Shown here: positions 42,820-50,826 of the stretch, in pieces
Position numbering within the stretch: position 1 is the stretch's first letter
Layout of the letters: each line of letters begins with the position of its first letter
Assembly (NCBI GenBank): GCA_913020085.1
Contig: CAJVZW010000001.1
Location: 124,001 to 188,000 of the forward strand
Origin: an uncultured Pseudomonadota bacterium
GTDB taxonomy: Bacteria; Pseudomonadota; Gammaproteobacteria; Comchoanobacterales; Comchoanobacteraceae
Reading direction: 5' to 3'
DNA length: 64,000 nt
Translations under genes and position numbers: made by a program
Notes under the pieces: generated by a model
What the model was told of the DNA's origin: nothing
What the model saw: the letters and a program-made list of their open reading frames with translations, nothing else
Database searches by the model: none

Positions 42820-43662
42820 ATGAAAAAATTACTTAGCCTCTTGCTTGTTGCCTGTCTCACCGCCTTTGCGATCAAGGATTCGACTTACATGCGTGTCAAT
42901 GATGCCGTGATTACACAATCTGAATATGATCAGTACAAGCAGTTTGTTAGTAAGTTTGTGCCTCAAGAGCGTCTAAATGATCAGAAGGCATTCCAGGAAG
43001 AGGTTAATAACTATATTACGGAATTGATGATTGTTAAATCAGAAGCAAAGCAAATGGGACACGAGATAAGCAAAGATATGAAGAATAAAGTGCTTGTTGA
43101 TATTGCTAAAAATAATGGCATCACATTGCAAGAAGTGAAAGATAATCTAAAGAAAGATAAGGTTAATCCTGAGCTTTTTGCTGAGTATCAACTTCTTGGT
43201 CAAGTACTAAGCCAAATTGTTAAAGAGCGTTTTGAGGCAGGGTTTTCTGTGACTCAAAAACAAATCAAAGACAAGCAAAAAGAGCTGACGCACAAGCAGG
43301 CAGATCTCAACATGGCAGTTGTTAAGACAAAGATTCCGACAGTTGAGGAGAAAAAGAACCTAAAGACAGCACTTGAAAAGAAAGCGAATGCTGGAAATGC
43401 AGAGTTTATGGCAATCAGCTGGCAGCCAATTAAGGCATTCCCAGAAGAGGTGCAGAAAGATTTTTCAGCTCTGAAGGATAAAGCTTTTTCATCTGCTCAT
43501 GAGCTTGAAGGTCGTACAGTCATGTTTCAGTTGCTTGCAAAGCGTGATTTTGTTCCAACATCAGAGCAAATTAAAAATGCTTTACTTGGTGAGTACCTGA
43601 TGGCTAAGCAAAAGAACTGGATGGAAAACAAAAAATCTGAAGCGCGAATTATTACTTATTAA
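42820..43662 (+). CDS. surA: Shortened SurA-like periplasmic chaperone
   Basis: A 280-residue protein with a signal peptide (MKKLLSLLLVACLTAFA) and a clear SurA N-terminal domain: VNDAVITQSEYDQY, QEEVNNYITELMIVKSEAKQMG, KNNGITLQEVKDNL. One remnant parvulin-like segment may follow (QADLNMAVVKTKIP ... LEGRTVMFQLLAKRDFVPT). E. coli SurA has 428 aa and two PPIase domains, so at least one is missing, and catalytic residues are not evident. The neighbours lptD and rsmA support the orthology. It likely acts as a holding chaperone for barrels. The stop shares a base with the rsmA start. Confidence 0.85.
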   Translation: MKKLLSLLLVACLTAFAIKDSTYMRVNDAVITQSEYDQYKQFVSKFVPQERLNDQKAFQEEVNNYITELMIVKSEAKQMGHEISKDMKNKVLVDIAKNNGITLQEVKDNLKKDKVNPELFAEYQLLGQVLSQIVKERFEAGFSVTQKQIKDKQKELTHKQADLNMAVVKTKIPTVEEKKNLKTALEKKANAGNAEFMAISWQPIKAFPEEVQKDFSALKDKAFSSAHELEGRTVMFQLLAKRDFVPTSEQIKNALLGEYLMAKQKNWMENKKSEARIITY

Positions 43663-44414
43663 TGTCGGCCCGTTTCGGTCAGCATTTTCTGACAGATTCA
43701 GCGGTAATTGATAGAATTATTGCCTCCTTACCTAAGGGTGATTTTGACTCAGTGATTGAGATCGGCCCAGGTAAGGGAGCAATTACCAAACGGCTTATTA
43801 ATTTATTTCCTGAAAATCTCCATTTAATTGAACTTGACAAGCGACTTTTGCCAAAGCTAGAGAGTCGCTTTTCGTCTGCACATATATTTAACGAAGATGC
43901 AGTGAAGTTTGACTACAATTCTGTTTCTGGAGAAAACATCCTTTGTGTTGGAAACCTTCCATATGAAATTTCATCTCCGTTATTGTTTGCTCTTAGTGAG
44001 TACACGCCAATCAAAGAGATGTACTTTATGGTTCAACACGAATTTGCATTACGCGCAGTAGCTAGCAAGGGGAAAGAGGTAGGGCGACTTAGTTTTATGC
44101 TGCAAGTATTCTTCCATGTTTTTTATGACTGGGAGGTGCTGCCTGAGGCCTTTTCTCCCCCGCCGAAGGTACTATCAGCAATGATGCATTTGCAACGGCG
44201 TGACAAGCCGTTAACAACAAGAATTAGAGAGCTTGATTACTTATTAAAGTTGGCATTTTCCAAAAGAAGGAAGATGCTCAGGCAGATCTTCAAAAACGTT
44301 GATGTTGATTTTTCATCACTTGAAATTAATCCAGAATATCGCCCTGAACAGGTCTCACTTTCACAGTGGGTCAACTGGGCAGAAGTTTTTCAGCTTCCAG
44401 TAGAGCCTCAGTGA
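43662..44414 (+). CDS. rsmA: 16S rRNA dimethyladenosine transferase
   Basis: Dimethylates two adjacent adenines near the 3' end of 16S rRNA. MSARFGQHFLTDSAVIDRI is the family start, VIEIGPGKGAITKRL the SAM-binding motif, VGNLPYEISSPLL the catalytic NLPY, and FSPPPKVLSAMM follows. The 250 aa length is normal. pdxA, which sits between surA and rsmA in E. coli, is absent here. Start and upstream stop overlap by one base. Confidence 0.96.
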   Translation: MSARFGQHFLTDSAVIDRIIASLPKGDFDSVIEIGPGKGAITKRLINLFPENLHLIELDKRLLPKLESRFSSAHIFNEDAVKFDYNSVSGENILCVGNLPYEISSPLLFALSEYTPIKEMYFMVQHEFALRAVASKGKEVGRLSFMLQVFFHVFYDWEVLPEAFSPPPKVLSAMMHLQRRDKPLTTRIRELDYLLKLAFSKRRKMLRQIFKNVDVDFSSLEINPEYRPEQVSLSQWVNWAEVFQLPVEPQ

Positions 44415-44650
44415 TAAATTTTGTCTCGTTAGTTGCACAATATACAAATATTATAACCATGCCTGTGAGACAGGACTTTCTAAGCAGTTGAAAAATATCG
44501 GCAAATTTAAAATTCACATACTTATCAACATTTGTTTTTAAGATAATGATTTAAAATATCTTTTCTTTTTTGTTGCTTATTGGGAATCATTATTAAGCAT
44601 TTTTTAATATTTTTATCCCTATGCTAAAGCAACAAATATGGAGAATATCA
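44415..44650. other. AT-rich intergenic region
   Basis: About 236 bp without a gene. A small hairpin, cctgt-gag-acagg near 44462-44474, follows rsmA and is the only candidate terminator; it lacks a clean T-run. The rest is AT-rich and could hold the promoter for the next gene. Confidence 0.4.
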
Positions 44651-45490
44651 ATGGCAATAGAATATTATTTTGGAAACAGGAAACATTTTTTATCAGAGGC
44701 TGTCATCGCACAAAACCTAGCATTAAGGTACACAAAATATGGAATGGGGAAAGAAAGCCGTGATACTTATTTCGAGGGACTGGTGCCAGTAAAGTCAGAT
44801 AATAAGTTTGACCAGGGTATCGGCTGGATTAATAATTATAAAAATACAATCTTCACGATTGTGTTCTCTGCAATAGTCGCTTCCTCGGCTCCTTTTATCA
44901 TCTCATTATTATTATATGGTATGCCTGTTGTTCCTTTATCGATGATATTGTACCCGTCAGCTGTGGCAGCTTATTTTGGCTCAGTTTTTGTATCTTACGT
45001 ATTTGGATGGGCAGCAAATCGATCGGTCGCCTCTGACTCTGTCATAGATCGTTACATTACTGAAAACTATTCGCAGCAGATGAGTAGTAAGGATTTGGCT
45101 ATCAAAGTACAGTCATTACTCGACAAAGGAGGAGTGTTGGGGCGTTTGATAAATTATTTTAGATATGAAAAAGAAATATCAGCTCCTGCCATTAGTTTCT
45201 TAGTGGCTGGTGGTATTACGATGGGGATCGCTTCATTGTCAATGCTTGGTATTTTGATTCACTTACCAAGTCTTATCTCTCTTTGCTTAGGTGTAGTATC
45301 AGGCTTATGTTTTATTTCTGGTGCTATTTTATGGCCGCGTGAAAGCACTCGAATTGATATAAACCATTGTAATGTCAATCAAGAATCCTCTAGTGCGACA
45401 TTAATGCCAGTGCTTGTTGATAGACTGCCCCTAAGATTTGCTAATAACAGCGTCTTTGATGAAGTGCCTGACAGTGCTTACCGGAATTAA
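44651..45490 (+). CDS. Hypothetical membrane protein, 279 aa
   Basis: Not recognised. Two hydrophobic hairpins: residues 55-100 (TIFTIVFSAIVASSAPFII and MILYPSAVAAYFGSVFVSYVFGW) and 180-235 (APAISFLVAGGITMGIASLS and LISLCLGVVSGLCFISGAIL), with a soluble loop between and soluble tails. I chose the ATG at 44651, with GGAG 8 nt upstream, over one ten codons earlier. Stand-alone gene between rsmA and coaE; likely lineage-specific. Confidence 0.72.
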   Translation: MAIEYYFGNRKHFLSEAVIAQNLALRYTKYGMGKESRDTYFEGLVPVKSDNKFDQGIGWINNYKNTIFTIVFSAIVASSAPFIISLLLYGMPVVPLSMILYPSAVAAYFGSVFVSYVFGWAANRSVASDSVIDRYITENYSQQMSSKDLAIKVQSLLDKGGVLGRLINYFRYEKEISAPAISFLVAGGITMGIASLSMLGILIHLPSLISLCLGVVSGLCFISGAILWPRESTRIDINHCNVNQESSSATLMPVLVDRLPLRFANNSVFDEVPDSAYRN

Positions 45491-45633
45491 CAATAGCTGC
45501 AGGGACGCATTCTTTTTACAATTAAATTAACGCTTGTTTTAAATGAGAATTATAATTTCAAATGGTGATACTGTATAGATTTTTGTTTTATTAAATTAAT
45601 ATTATGTATCTAGTGAAAAAAAACGAGGTAAAA

Positions 45634-46230
45634 ATGATTGATAAGACTTTTTCTGTGGCTGTTATAGGAGGTATTTGTACAGGGAAGAGTGCATTTTCTG
45701 AGACCTTTTCTGCTTTTGGCGCAGAGGTTCTTAGTGCTGATCGATTTGTTCATCAGTTGCTTGGTCAAGAAGTGTACCAGGCTCAGATAAGAGAGTTATT
45801 TCAAATGCCAAGTAAGACAGATTTCTCACTAAGTTATGTTCGTCAGTCGATGCTTGAGGATAAAAACAAACGCACCCAGCTTGAGCAGTTACTGCATCCA
45901 GAAGTCACCAATAGAATTGAAGAAAAAATTAAAAAATCATCAGCAAGATATTGTGTTGTTGAGATGCCTCTCTACGTTGAGATCAACTGCCCACTCTCTT
46001 TTGATCGTGTTTTATTAATCGATGTGCCTGAGAATCTTCAGATTGAGAGATTGAAAAATAGGAAAATCACTGAGAGCCAAGCTAAAGAGTTTATTTCAAT
46101 ACAGTCTATAAAAAAAGATAGATACCACGTTGCACATGAAATAATCTGGAATACGATCGCATATGAGAATATTACCAATGTCGTGAAACGCCTTCATATG
46201 CACTATCAGACCCTCAGTGCAATGGCATAA
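45634..46230 (+). CDS. coaE: Dephospho-CoA kinase
   Basis: Last step of coenzyme A synthesis. P-loop VIGGICTGKSAFSETF at the N-terminus, ADRFVHQLL with the Asp base, LLHPEVTNRIEEKI and VVEMPLYVE follow the CoaE pattern. GAGG lies 6 nt before the ATG at 45634, which I prefer to an upstream ATG at 45604. Followed by zapD, as in E. coli. Confidence 0.93.
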   Translation: MIDKTFSVAVIGGICTGKSAFSETFSAFGAEVLSADRFVHQLLGQEVYQAQIRELFQMPSKTDFSLSYVRQSMLEDKNKRTQLEQLLHPEVTNRIEEKIKKSSARYCVVEMPLYVEINCPLSFDRVLLIDVPENLQIERLKNRKITESQAKEFISIQSIKKDRYHVAHEIIWNTIAYENITNVVKRLHMHYQTLSAMA

Positions 46231-46250
46231 TTAATGTGATAGACTGACTC

Positions 46251-47015
46251 ATGATTTATGAATATCCGTGTCATGATGTCAGTAGATTTTGTTTGAGGGT
46301 GGAGAAACTATCAAAACAAATTATTGCCCTCAGAAAGATAGCAACGCCAATGGCTATGCATATGGCCATAGAGCATCAGGTTGAGCTGATTCAGCTACTA
46401 GATCGTCCAGATATAAGGACAAAGCTTAGTAAATTATTCCAAGTTTTTTTGTCTCGTTACCAAGATTTCTTATCACATGAATCAGTTGACCGCAGGCAGG
46501 TGAGAGACATAATTGATCAAATCAAAGAACATATGGCTTTTTTACAGAAGCGCGCAAGGTCATCACTCCAAGAAATACATCAATCAAGTTTGACTAGTAT
46601 GCTCCTTCAGAATATTTCTTCTCCTGGGCGACTTACTGATTTTAGTGTGCCTTTTTTAAAGGTGTTAAAGCAGCATATAAATACTCAAAATCAGCCAATG
46701 TGGTTGAATGACTGGTTTGGTCTTATCAGTCCATTTATCCGCCTAAGTGAACTGATGTTGGAATTATTACGTTTAGATACTTATGAGTATGATTTAATCA
46801 CGGAGGCAGGCCAGTGCCACCTTGAGCTTAAAAGTAGTGAAGAGGTGTTTTTAATTCAAATTCTTATTGATGATGACTTAATATTCCCAACCATTATTTA
46901 TGGGAAGCACCGGTTATCTGTCCATTTTCAGGAGATGTCACAAAGAATGGAGCAAACTAATGCTTTTGTTGTCAAGCGGCAGATCACAACCCGAGTAAAA
47001 TTATCAAAAATTTAA
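46251..47015 (+). CDS. zapD: Cell division protein ZapD
   Basis: FtsZ-bundling protein (DUF1342). The N-terminal YEYPCHDVSRFCLRVEKL corresponds to the family's YEHPLNERMRTWLRLE, and the mainly helical N-half plus beta C-half fit; the length of 254 aa is normal. It lies after coaE and faces mutT, as in E. coli but without yacG between them. Confidence 0.88.
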   Translation: MIYEYPCHDVSRFCLRVEKLSKQIIALRKIATPMAMHMAIEHQVELIQLLDRPDIRTKLSKLFQVFLSRYQDFLSHESVDRRQVRDIIDQIKEHMAFLQKRARSSLQEIHQSSLTSMLLQNISSPGRLTDFSVPFLKVLKQHINTQNQPMWLNDWFGLISPFIRLSELMLELLRLDTYEYDLITEAGQCHLELKSSEEVFLIQILIDDDLIFPTIIYGKHRLSVHFQEMSQRMEQTNAFVVKRQITTRVKLSKI

Positions 47016-47023
47016 AATAGAGC

Positions 47024-47464
47024 TTAATCTGTTTGTAATTGGGTCTTTAGATACATTGAAATATATTTATTAGCTGGAAGAAGCTTGACCGTCTCGATGT
47101 CGTTAATATTGATCCACTGATTATTTTGGTTTTCTTTCCCGAATGGAATTCCTTCGAATTCACAAACAAGCCATACAGCAAGCCACCGGTGATTGGGATT
47201 ACATAGGCTCATAATTTGTTTAGTTTCAATAACCTTTACTCCCACCTCTTCATCAAGTTCCCGCTTAAGGGCCATTAACGAGGTTTCGCTTTGCTCAACT
47301 TTTCCGCCAGGAAATTCCCAAAACCCAGGCATACTTTGCGTGGCTTGGCGCTGTGTAATGAAGACTTCTTTGCCTTTTAAGAGTAAGCCAACAGAAGCAT
47401 GGTAAAAGTCAAAAGAGGGAAGGTTTATTGTCGGTATTTCCACTGAGGTACTCGCAGGTGTCAT
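47024..47464 (-). CDS. mutT: Nudix hydrolase, MutT-like
   Basis: 8-oxo-dGTP-type pyrophosphohydrolase. The full Nudix box is present as GGKVEQSETSLMALKRELDEEVGV (in two halves: GGKVEQSE and RELDEEVGV), preceded by QATQSMPGFWEFP. An N-terminal extension of about 18 residues precedes the usual family start. Convergent with zapD (8-bp gap), downstream of secA as in E. coli, supporting MutT over other Nudix types. Confidence 0.92.
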   Translation of the reverse strand: MTPASTSVEIPTINLPSFDFYHASVGLLLKGKEVFITQRQATQSMPGFWEFPGGKVEQSETSLMALKRELDEEVGVKVIETKQIMSLCNPNHRWLAVWLVCEFEGIPFGKENQNNQWININDIETVKLLPANKYISMYLKTQLQTD

Positions 47465-47663
47465 AGTAAATAAGGTTAATCTGGTGTGCTAACCGTGCGA
47501 TGGCATGAGGAAGAGTAAGCGGAGTGTTTTTTGTAATAAAGATTACACAGAATAAAGAAATCTGTGCAAATAGTAATATAACGAGTACACAACTGAAGAA
47601 AACCAGCTCCAGTAAAGATTGCCATATGGCGGGGGATAGAATTTTTTGATACCAGTGCTGCAT
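47409..47663 (-). CDS. Possible small membrane protein, 84 aa
   Basis: One strong hydrophobic segment (LLELVFFSCVLVILLFAQIS extending to CVIFITK), then a polar tail. It overlaps the mutT start by 56 bp and has only a weak ribosome-binding site. No family recognised. It may be real and coupled to mutT, or a chance frame; the overlap with mutT's poorly conserved N-terminal extension leaves that open. Confidence 0.35.
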   Translation of the reverse strand: MQHWYQKILSPAIWQSLLELVFFSCVLVILLFAQISLFCVIFITKNTPLTLPHAIARLAHQINLIYYDTCEYLSGNTDNKPSLF

Positions 47664-47939
47664 AAGTAAGATCCATTTATGGTCATTGTAATTCTAAATA
47701 AGGAAGATGTAAATTAAAAAGGGGACGACTCTTATGTTGTGGCCGCTTGGGTGATTTATTATTAAGAAGTGAAGATATTTCTTATTTTCACATGAGAATA
47801 TTAAGGTATTATTAACGGGGCAGATAAAAAAATTAATCTAATATATGCTAAAAATTACCACTTTATTTTTATATACTAGGATAAAGCGTGCTATTCGATT
47901 ATATTGCTTAAAATGTAGGCTAAGAAATTGACCATTTAT
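47664..47939. other. AT-rich intergenic region downstream of secA
   Basis: About 275 bp, strongly AT-rich, with long A and T runs. No gene, clear hairpin terminator or repeat found. Confidence 0.4.
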
Positions 47940-50492
47940 TTATTGGTTTTTTTCTTCTACATCATCAGGAGCCATACTAACCTGATAAGAACCACTCATA
48001 TTGACCGGTTCGGGCTCTGGTTGATTAATCTTAATATGGGTAAGTGTTTGCCATACATGAGACCTGATATCACTCAGTAGTTTCCTAAATAGCTCTAAGG
48101 CTTCTTTTTTGTACTCATGTGCTGGATTTTTTTGAGCATATCCACGGAAGTGTATACCTTGTCTTAAGACATCCATTGTCATTAAATGATCCTTCCAGAA
48201 ATGATCAACGGTGGATAGGGTAAGTTGCTTCTCAAGACCAGTTTTTTGTTCAGCAGATAGCTGGTTTAGATTGTTTTCCTGGCAGGCCATCAAGCTATCT
48301 ATGATGATTTGACGAATTTCCTCTGGCGTATCAGTCTCACTAAACTGATGATTGAGATTGTATTTTTCCGCAATAATTGACGATAATAGTTCCAAGTTCC
48401 AGTCCGCAGAATCAGTTTCATTTGGGGCCATTTGTTCTTGCAGAGTTGTTGCAATACTATCAGCCATATCAGTGATAAGATCTGATATGTGCTCTGCATT
48501 CATAATATCGTCTCTTAATCCATAGACGAGTGTACGCTGTTCATTTGCAATATCATCGTACTTTAGTAACTCTTTTCGGATGTCAAAGTGATGTCCTTCT
48601 ACTTTCTTCTGTGCGGTTTCAATGGAGCGGGTCAACATAGGTGCTTGTAACATCTCTCCTGGTTTCACACCAAACATTTTCATTATTTGCTGCATTTTAT
48701 CAGATGCAAATATTCTCAGTAAATTATCATCCATTGCTAAATAAAACTGGTTGGATCCAGGGTCCCCTTGTCGCCCAGATCTTCCAATTAGCTGGTTATC
48801 AACTCTACGAGATTCATTTCTTTCAGCGCCAATGACGTGAAGCCCTCCCAATTCAAGTACCTCTTCGTGTTCTTGTTTCCATTTGGCTTTGAGGTCACTA
48901 ATATCCTGCTCAGTTGCTGACTTGCCAAGCGCATCTATCTTTGCATCCATATTTCCACCAAGAATAATATCTGTACCACGACCAGCCATATTGGTTGAAA
49001 TAGTGAGCGCACCTTTACAGCCCGCTTGAGCAATTATATCTGCCTCTCTTTGATGGTTTTTTGCATTGAGCACCTCATGGGCAATCTTCTTATCGTGTAA
49101 CATTTTCGATAATAGCTCAGAGCTTTCAACTGAGCATGTGCCGACCAGAATAGGTTGACCTTTTTCCCGCCGTTCCTGGATATCTTCAACAATCGCATCA
49201 TATTTGCTTACCTGATCAAGATACACTTTATCACTAAAGCTTTTTCTTTGCATTGGCCGGTTGGTAGGGATAATAATCGCTTCCAGATTATAGATTTCGA
49301 GAAACTCATCTGCTTCTGTATCAGCAGTTCCAGTCATTCCGGATAGCTTGTCATACATTCTAAAATAATTTTGGAACGTGATGGAAGCCAATGTTTGGTT
49401 TTCAGCTTGAATTTTAACCTTCTCTTTGGCTTCAACTGCTTGGTGTATTCCATCAGACCAGCGGCGACCTGGCATGGCTCTTCCCGTGTGCTCATCAATG
49501 ATAATGACCTCACCATTTTTGACCATATATTCAACATTTTTATTAAATAGATTGAGAGCCTTTAAGCAAGCATTACAGTAGTGAAGTAGTCTCGAATTCT
49601 CAATATCGTATAAGTTACTATCTTCTCCGAGTAGCTTGTCTTTTCGAAGCAATTCTTCTAGGCGTGCATGCCCATTTTCTGTAAGATGAATCTGCTGTTC
49701 TTTTTCTAGAATATAAAAGTCACCTTCACCATCATCTACTTCAGCTGCCTTTCCTGATAAATGACTGACAATGGCGATCATTCTAACAAAAAGGTTGGCG
49801 CTTTCTTCTATTGGTCCTGAGATAATCAGAGGGGTTCTTGCTTCACTAATTAAAATTGAGTCAATTTCATCAATAATCGCATATGCACGGTGACGACTAA
49901 CACGGTCATCTAGCTCTCCGACCATATTATCTCTGAGATAGTCGAATCCAAGTTCGTTATTTGTCCCATAAGTGATGTCACATTCGTAAGATTTCTTTCT
50001 ATCTTCCTTGGCCATTTGAGGCACAATTAGACCGGTAGTCAGGCCCATGAACGCAAATACTTGCCCCATCCATTTTGAGTCTCTCTCTGCTAGATAGGGG
50101 TTAACTGTAACAATGTGAACGCCTTTTTGAGGAATAGCATTTAAATATGCAGCTAAGGTTGCGACTAAAGTCTTACCTTCACCTGTCTTCATTTCAGCAA
50201 TTTTCCCTTCATGTAGCGCGATTGCCCCGATGATCTGAACATCAAAATGTCTCAGCCCAATGGTTCTCTTGGCGGCTTCTCTAACACATGCAAATGCCTC
50301 AGGTAATAGTTTGTTTAGTGTTTCGCCGTTATTATAACGCTCACGAAATTCTAGTGTTTTATTTTTTAAGTCATCATCACTCAGCCGAGAGATAACCTCC
50401 TCAAGTTGATTAATTTTCTTAACAATCGGGTGTTTTGATTTTAAGTATCTTTCGTTTCGACTGCCAAAAAGCTTTTTTAAAAAATTAATCAT
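47940..50492 (-). CDS. secA: Preprotein translocase ATPase SecA
   Basis: Motor of Sec protein export. The 850-residue chain has the NBD1 Walker A in MKTGEGKTLVA, IVTVNPYLAERD, DEIDSILISEARTPLIISG, STNMAGRGTDIILGG in NBD2, IGAERNESRRVDNQLIGRSGRQGD, and the scaffold helix near LRQGIHFRGYAQKNP. The C-terminus ends in APDDVEEKNQ and lacks the zinc-binding CxCxSGxxxxxCH tail that docks SecB and lipid in E. coli. The last 80 residues are otherwise collinear. Confidence 0.97.
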   Translation of the reverse strand: MINFLKKLFGSRNERYLKSKHPIVKKINQLEEVISRLSDDDLKNKTLEFRERYNNGETLNKLLPEAFACVREAAKRTIGLRHFDVQIIGAIALHEGKIAEMKTGEGKTLVATLAAYLNAIPQKGVHIVTVNPYLAERDSKWMGQVFAFMGLTTGLIVPQMAKEDRKKSYECDITYGTNNELGFDYLRDNMVGELDDRVSRHRAYAIIDEIDSILISEARTPLIISGPIEESANLFVRMIAIVSHLSGKAAEVDDGEGDFYILEKEQQIHLTENGHARLEELLRKDKLLGEDSNLYDIENSRLLHYCNACLKALNLFNKNVEYMVKNGEVIIIDEHTGRAMPGRRWSDGIHQAVEAKEKVKIQAENQTLASITFQNYFRMYDKLSGMTGTADTEADEFLEIYNLEAIIIPTNRPMQRKSFSDKVYLDQVSKYDAIVEDIQERREKGQPILVGTCSVESSELLSKMLHDKKIAHEVLNAKNHQREADIIAQAGCKGALTISTNMAGRGTDIILGGNMDAKIDALGKSATEQDISDLKAKWKQEHEEVLELGGLHVIGAERNESRRVDNQLIGRSGRQGDPGSNQFYLAMDDNLLRIFASDKMQQIMKMFGVKPGEMLQAPMLTRSIETAQKKVEGHHFDIRKELLKYDDIANEQRTLVYGLRDDIMNAEHISDLITDMADSIATTLQEQMAPNETDSADWNLELLSSIIAEKYNLNHQFSETDTPEEIRQIIIDSLMACQENNLNQLSAEQKTGLEKQLTLSTVDHFWKDHLMTMDVLRQGIHFRGYAQKNPAHEYKKEALELFRKLLSDIRSHVWQTLTHIKINQPEPEPVNMSGSYQVSMAPDDVEEKNQ

Positions 50493-50553
50493 TTGTATAT
50501 ATTACCGATAGTGCTTGAGGTATTATATGCATAGATAGCACTGTGAGCAATAT

Positions 50554-50826
50554 GTGAAACCAATTCATGCATCAATAGTTAAAAAAATGGCGGAACTTGG
50601 GCACGATCAAATGAAGAGTAAGCTTGTAATTACTCAACAACAGCTCATGCCTTTCTTAAAGGAAGTACCTGATGACGCATACGAATTTGTATGTTTGAAC
50701 TCGGAGGGGGTCTTAACAATCAAGGTCCACCGATCTGGGTACGCCCAGGCAATAAGATATGGAATATTTAAAGCAATAGATCATGTTACTCAGCTCCAAT
50801 CGCTTACGGTGAGGTTCTCTACCTAA
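50554..50826 (+). CDS. Short DUF721/DciA-like protein
   Basis: 90 residues with a GTG start. The second half, GVLTIKVHRSGYAQAIRYGIFKAID then LQSLTVRF, resembles the DUF721 core (LxVxxxSxAWAxxLRFxxxxLL ... VxV) of DciA, the loader of replicative helicase DnaB. DUF721 proteins often lie next to secA, which supports the call. Here it is divergent from secA. Similarity is weak, and the ribosome-binding site poor, so alternatives remain. It overlaps the ABC transporter gene by 8 bp. Confidence 0.5.
   Translation: MKPIHASIVKKMAELGHDQMKSKLVITQQQLMPFLKEVPDDAYEFVCLNSEGVLTIKVHRSGYAQAIRYGIFKAIDHVTQLQSLTVRFST

Noticed and set aside
47476-47676. Open frame overlapping the small membrane ORF near mutT
   Set aside because: It is a different frame of the same DNA without membrane or motif features, and it lacks a ribosome-binding site.
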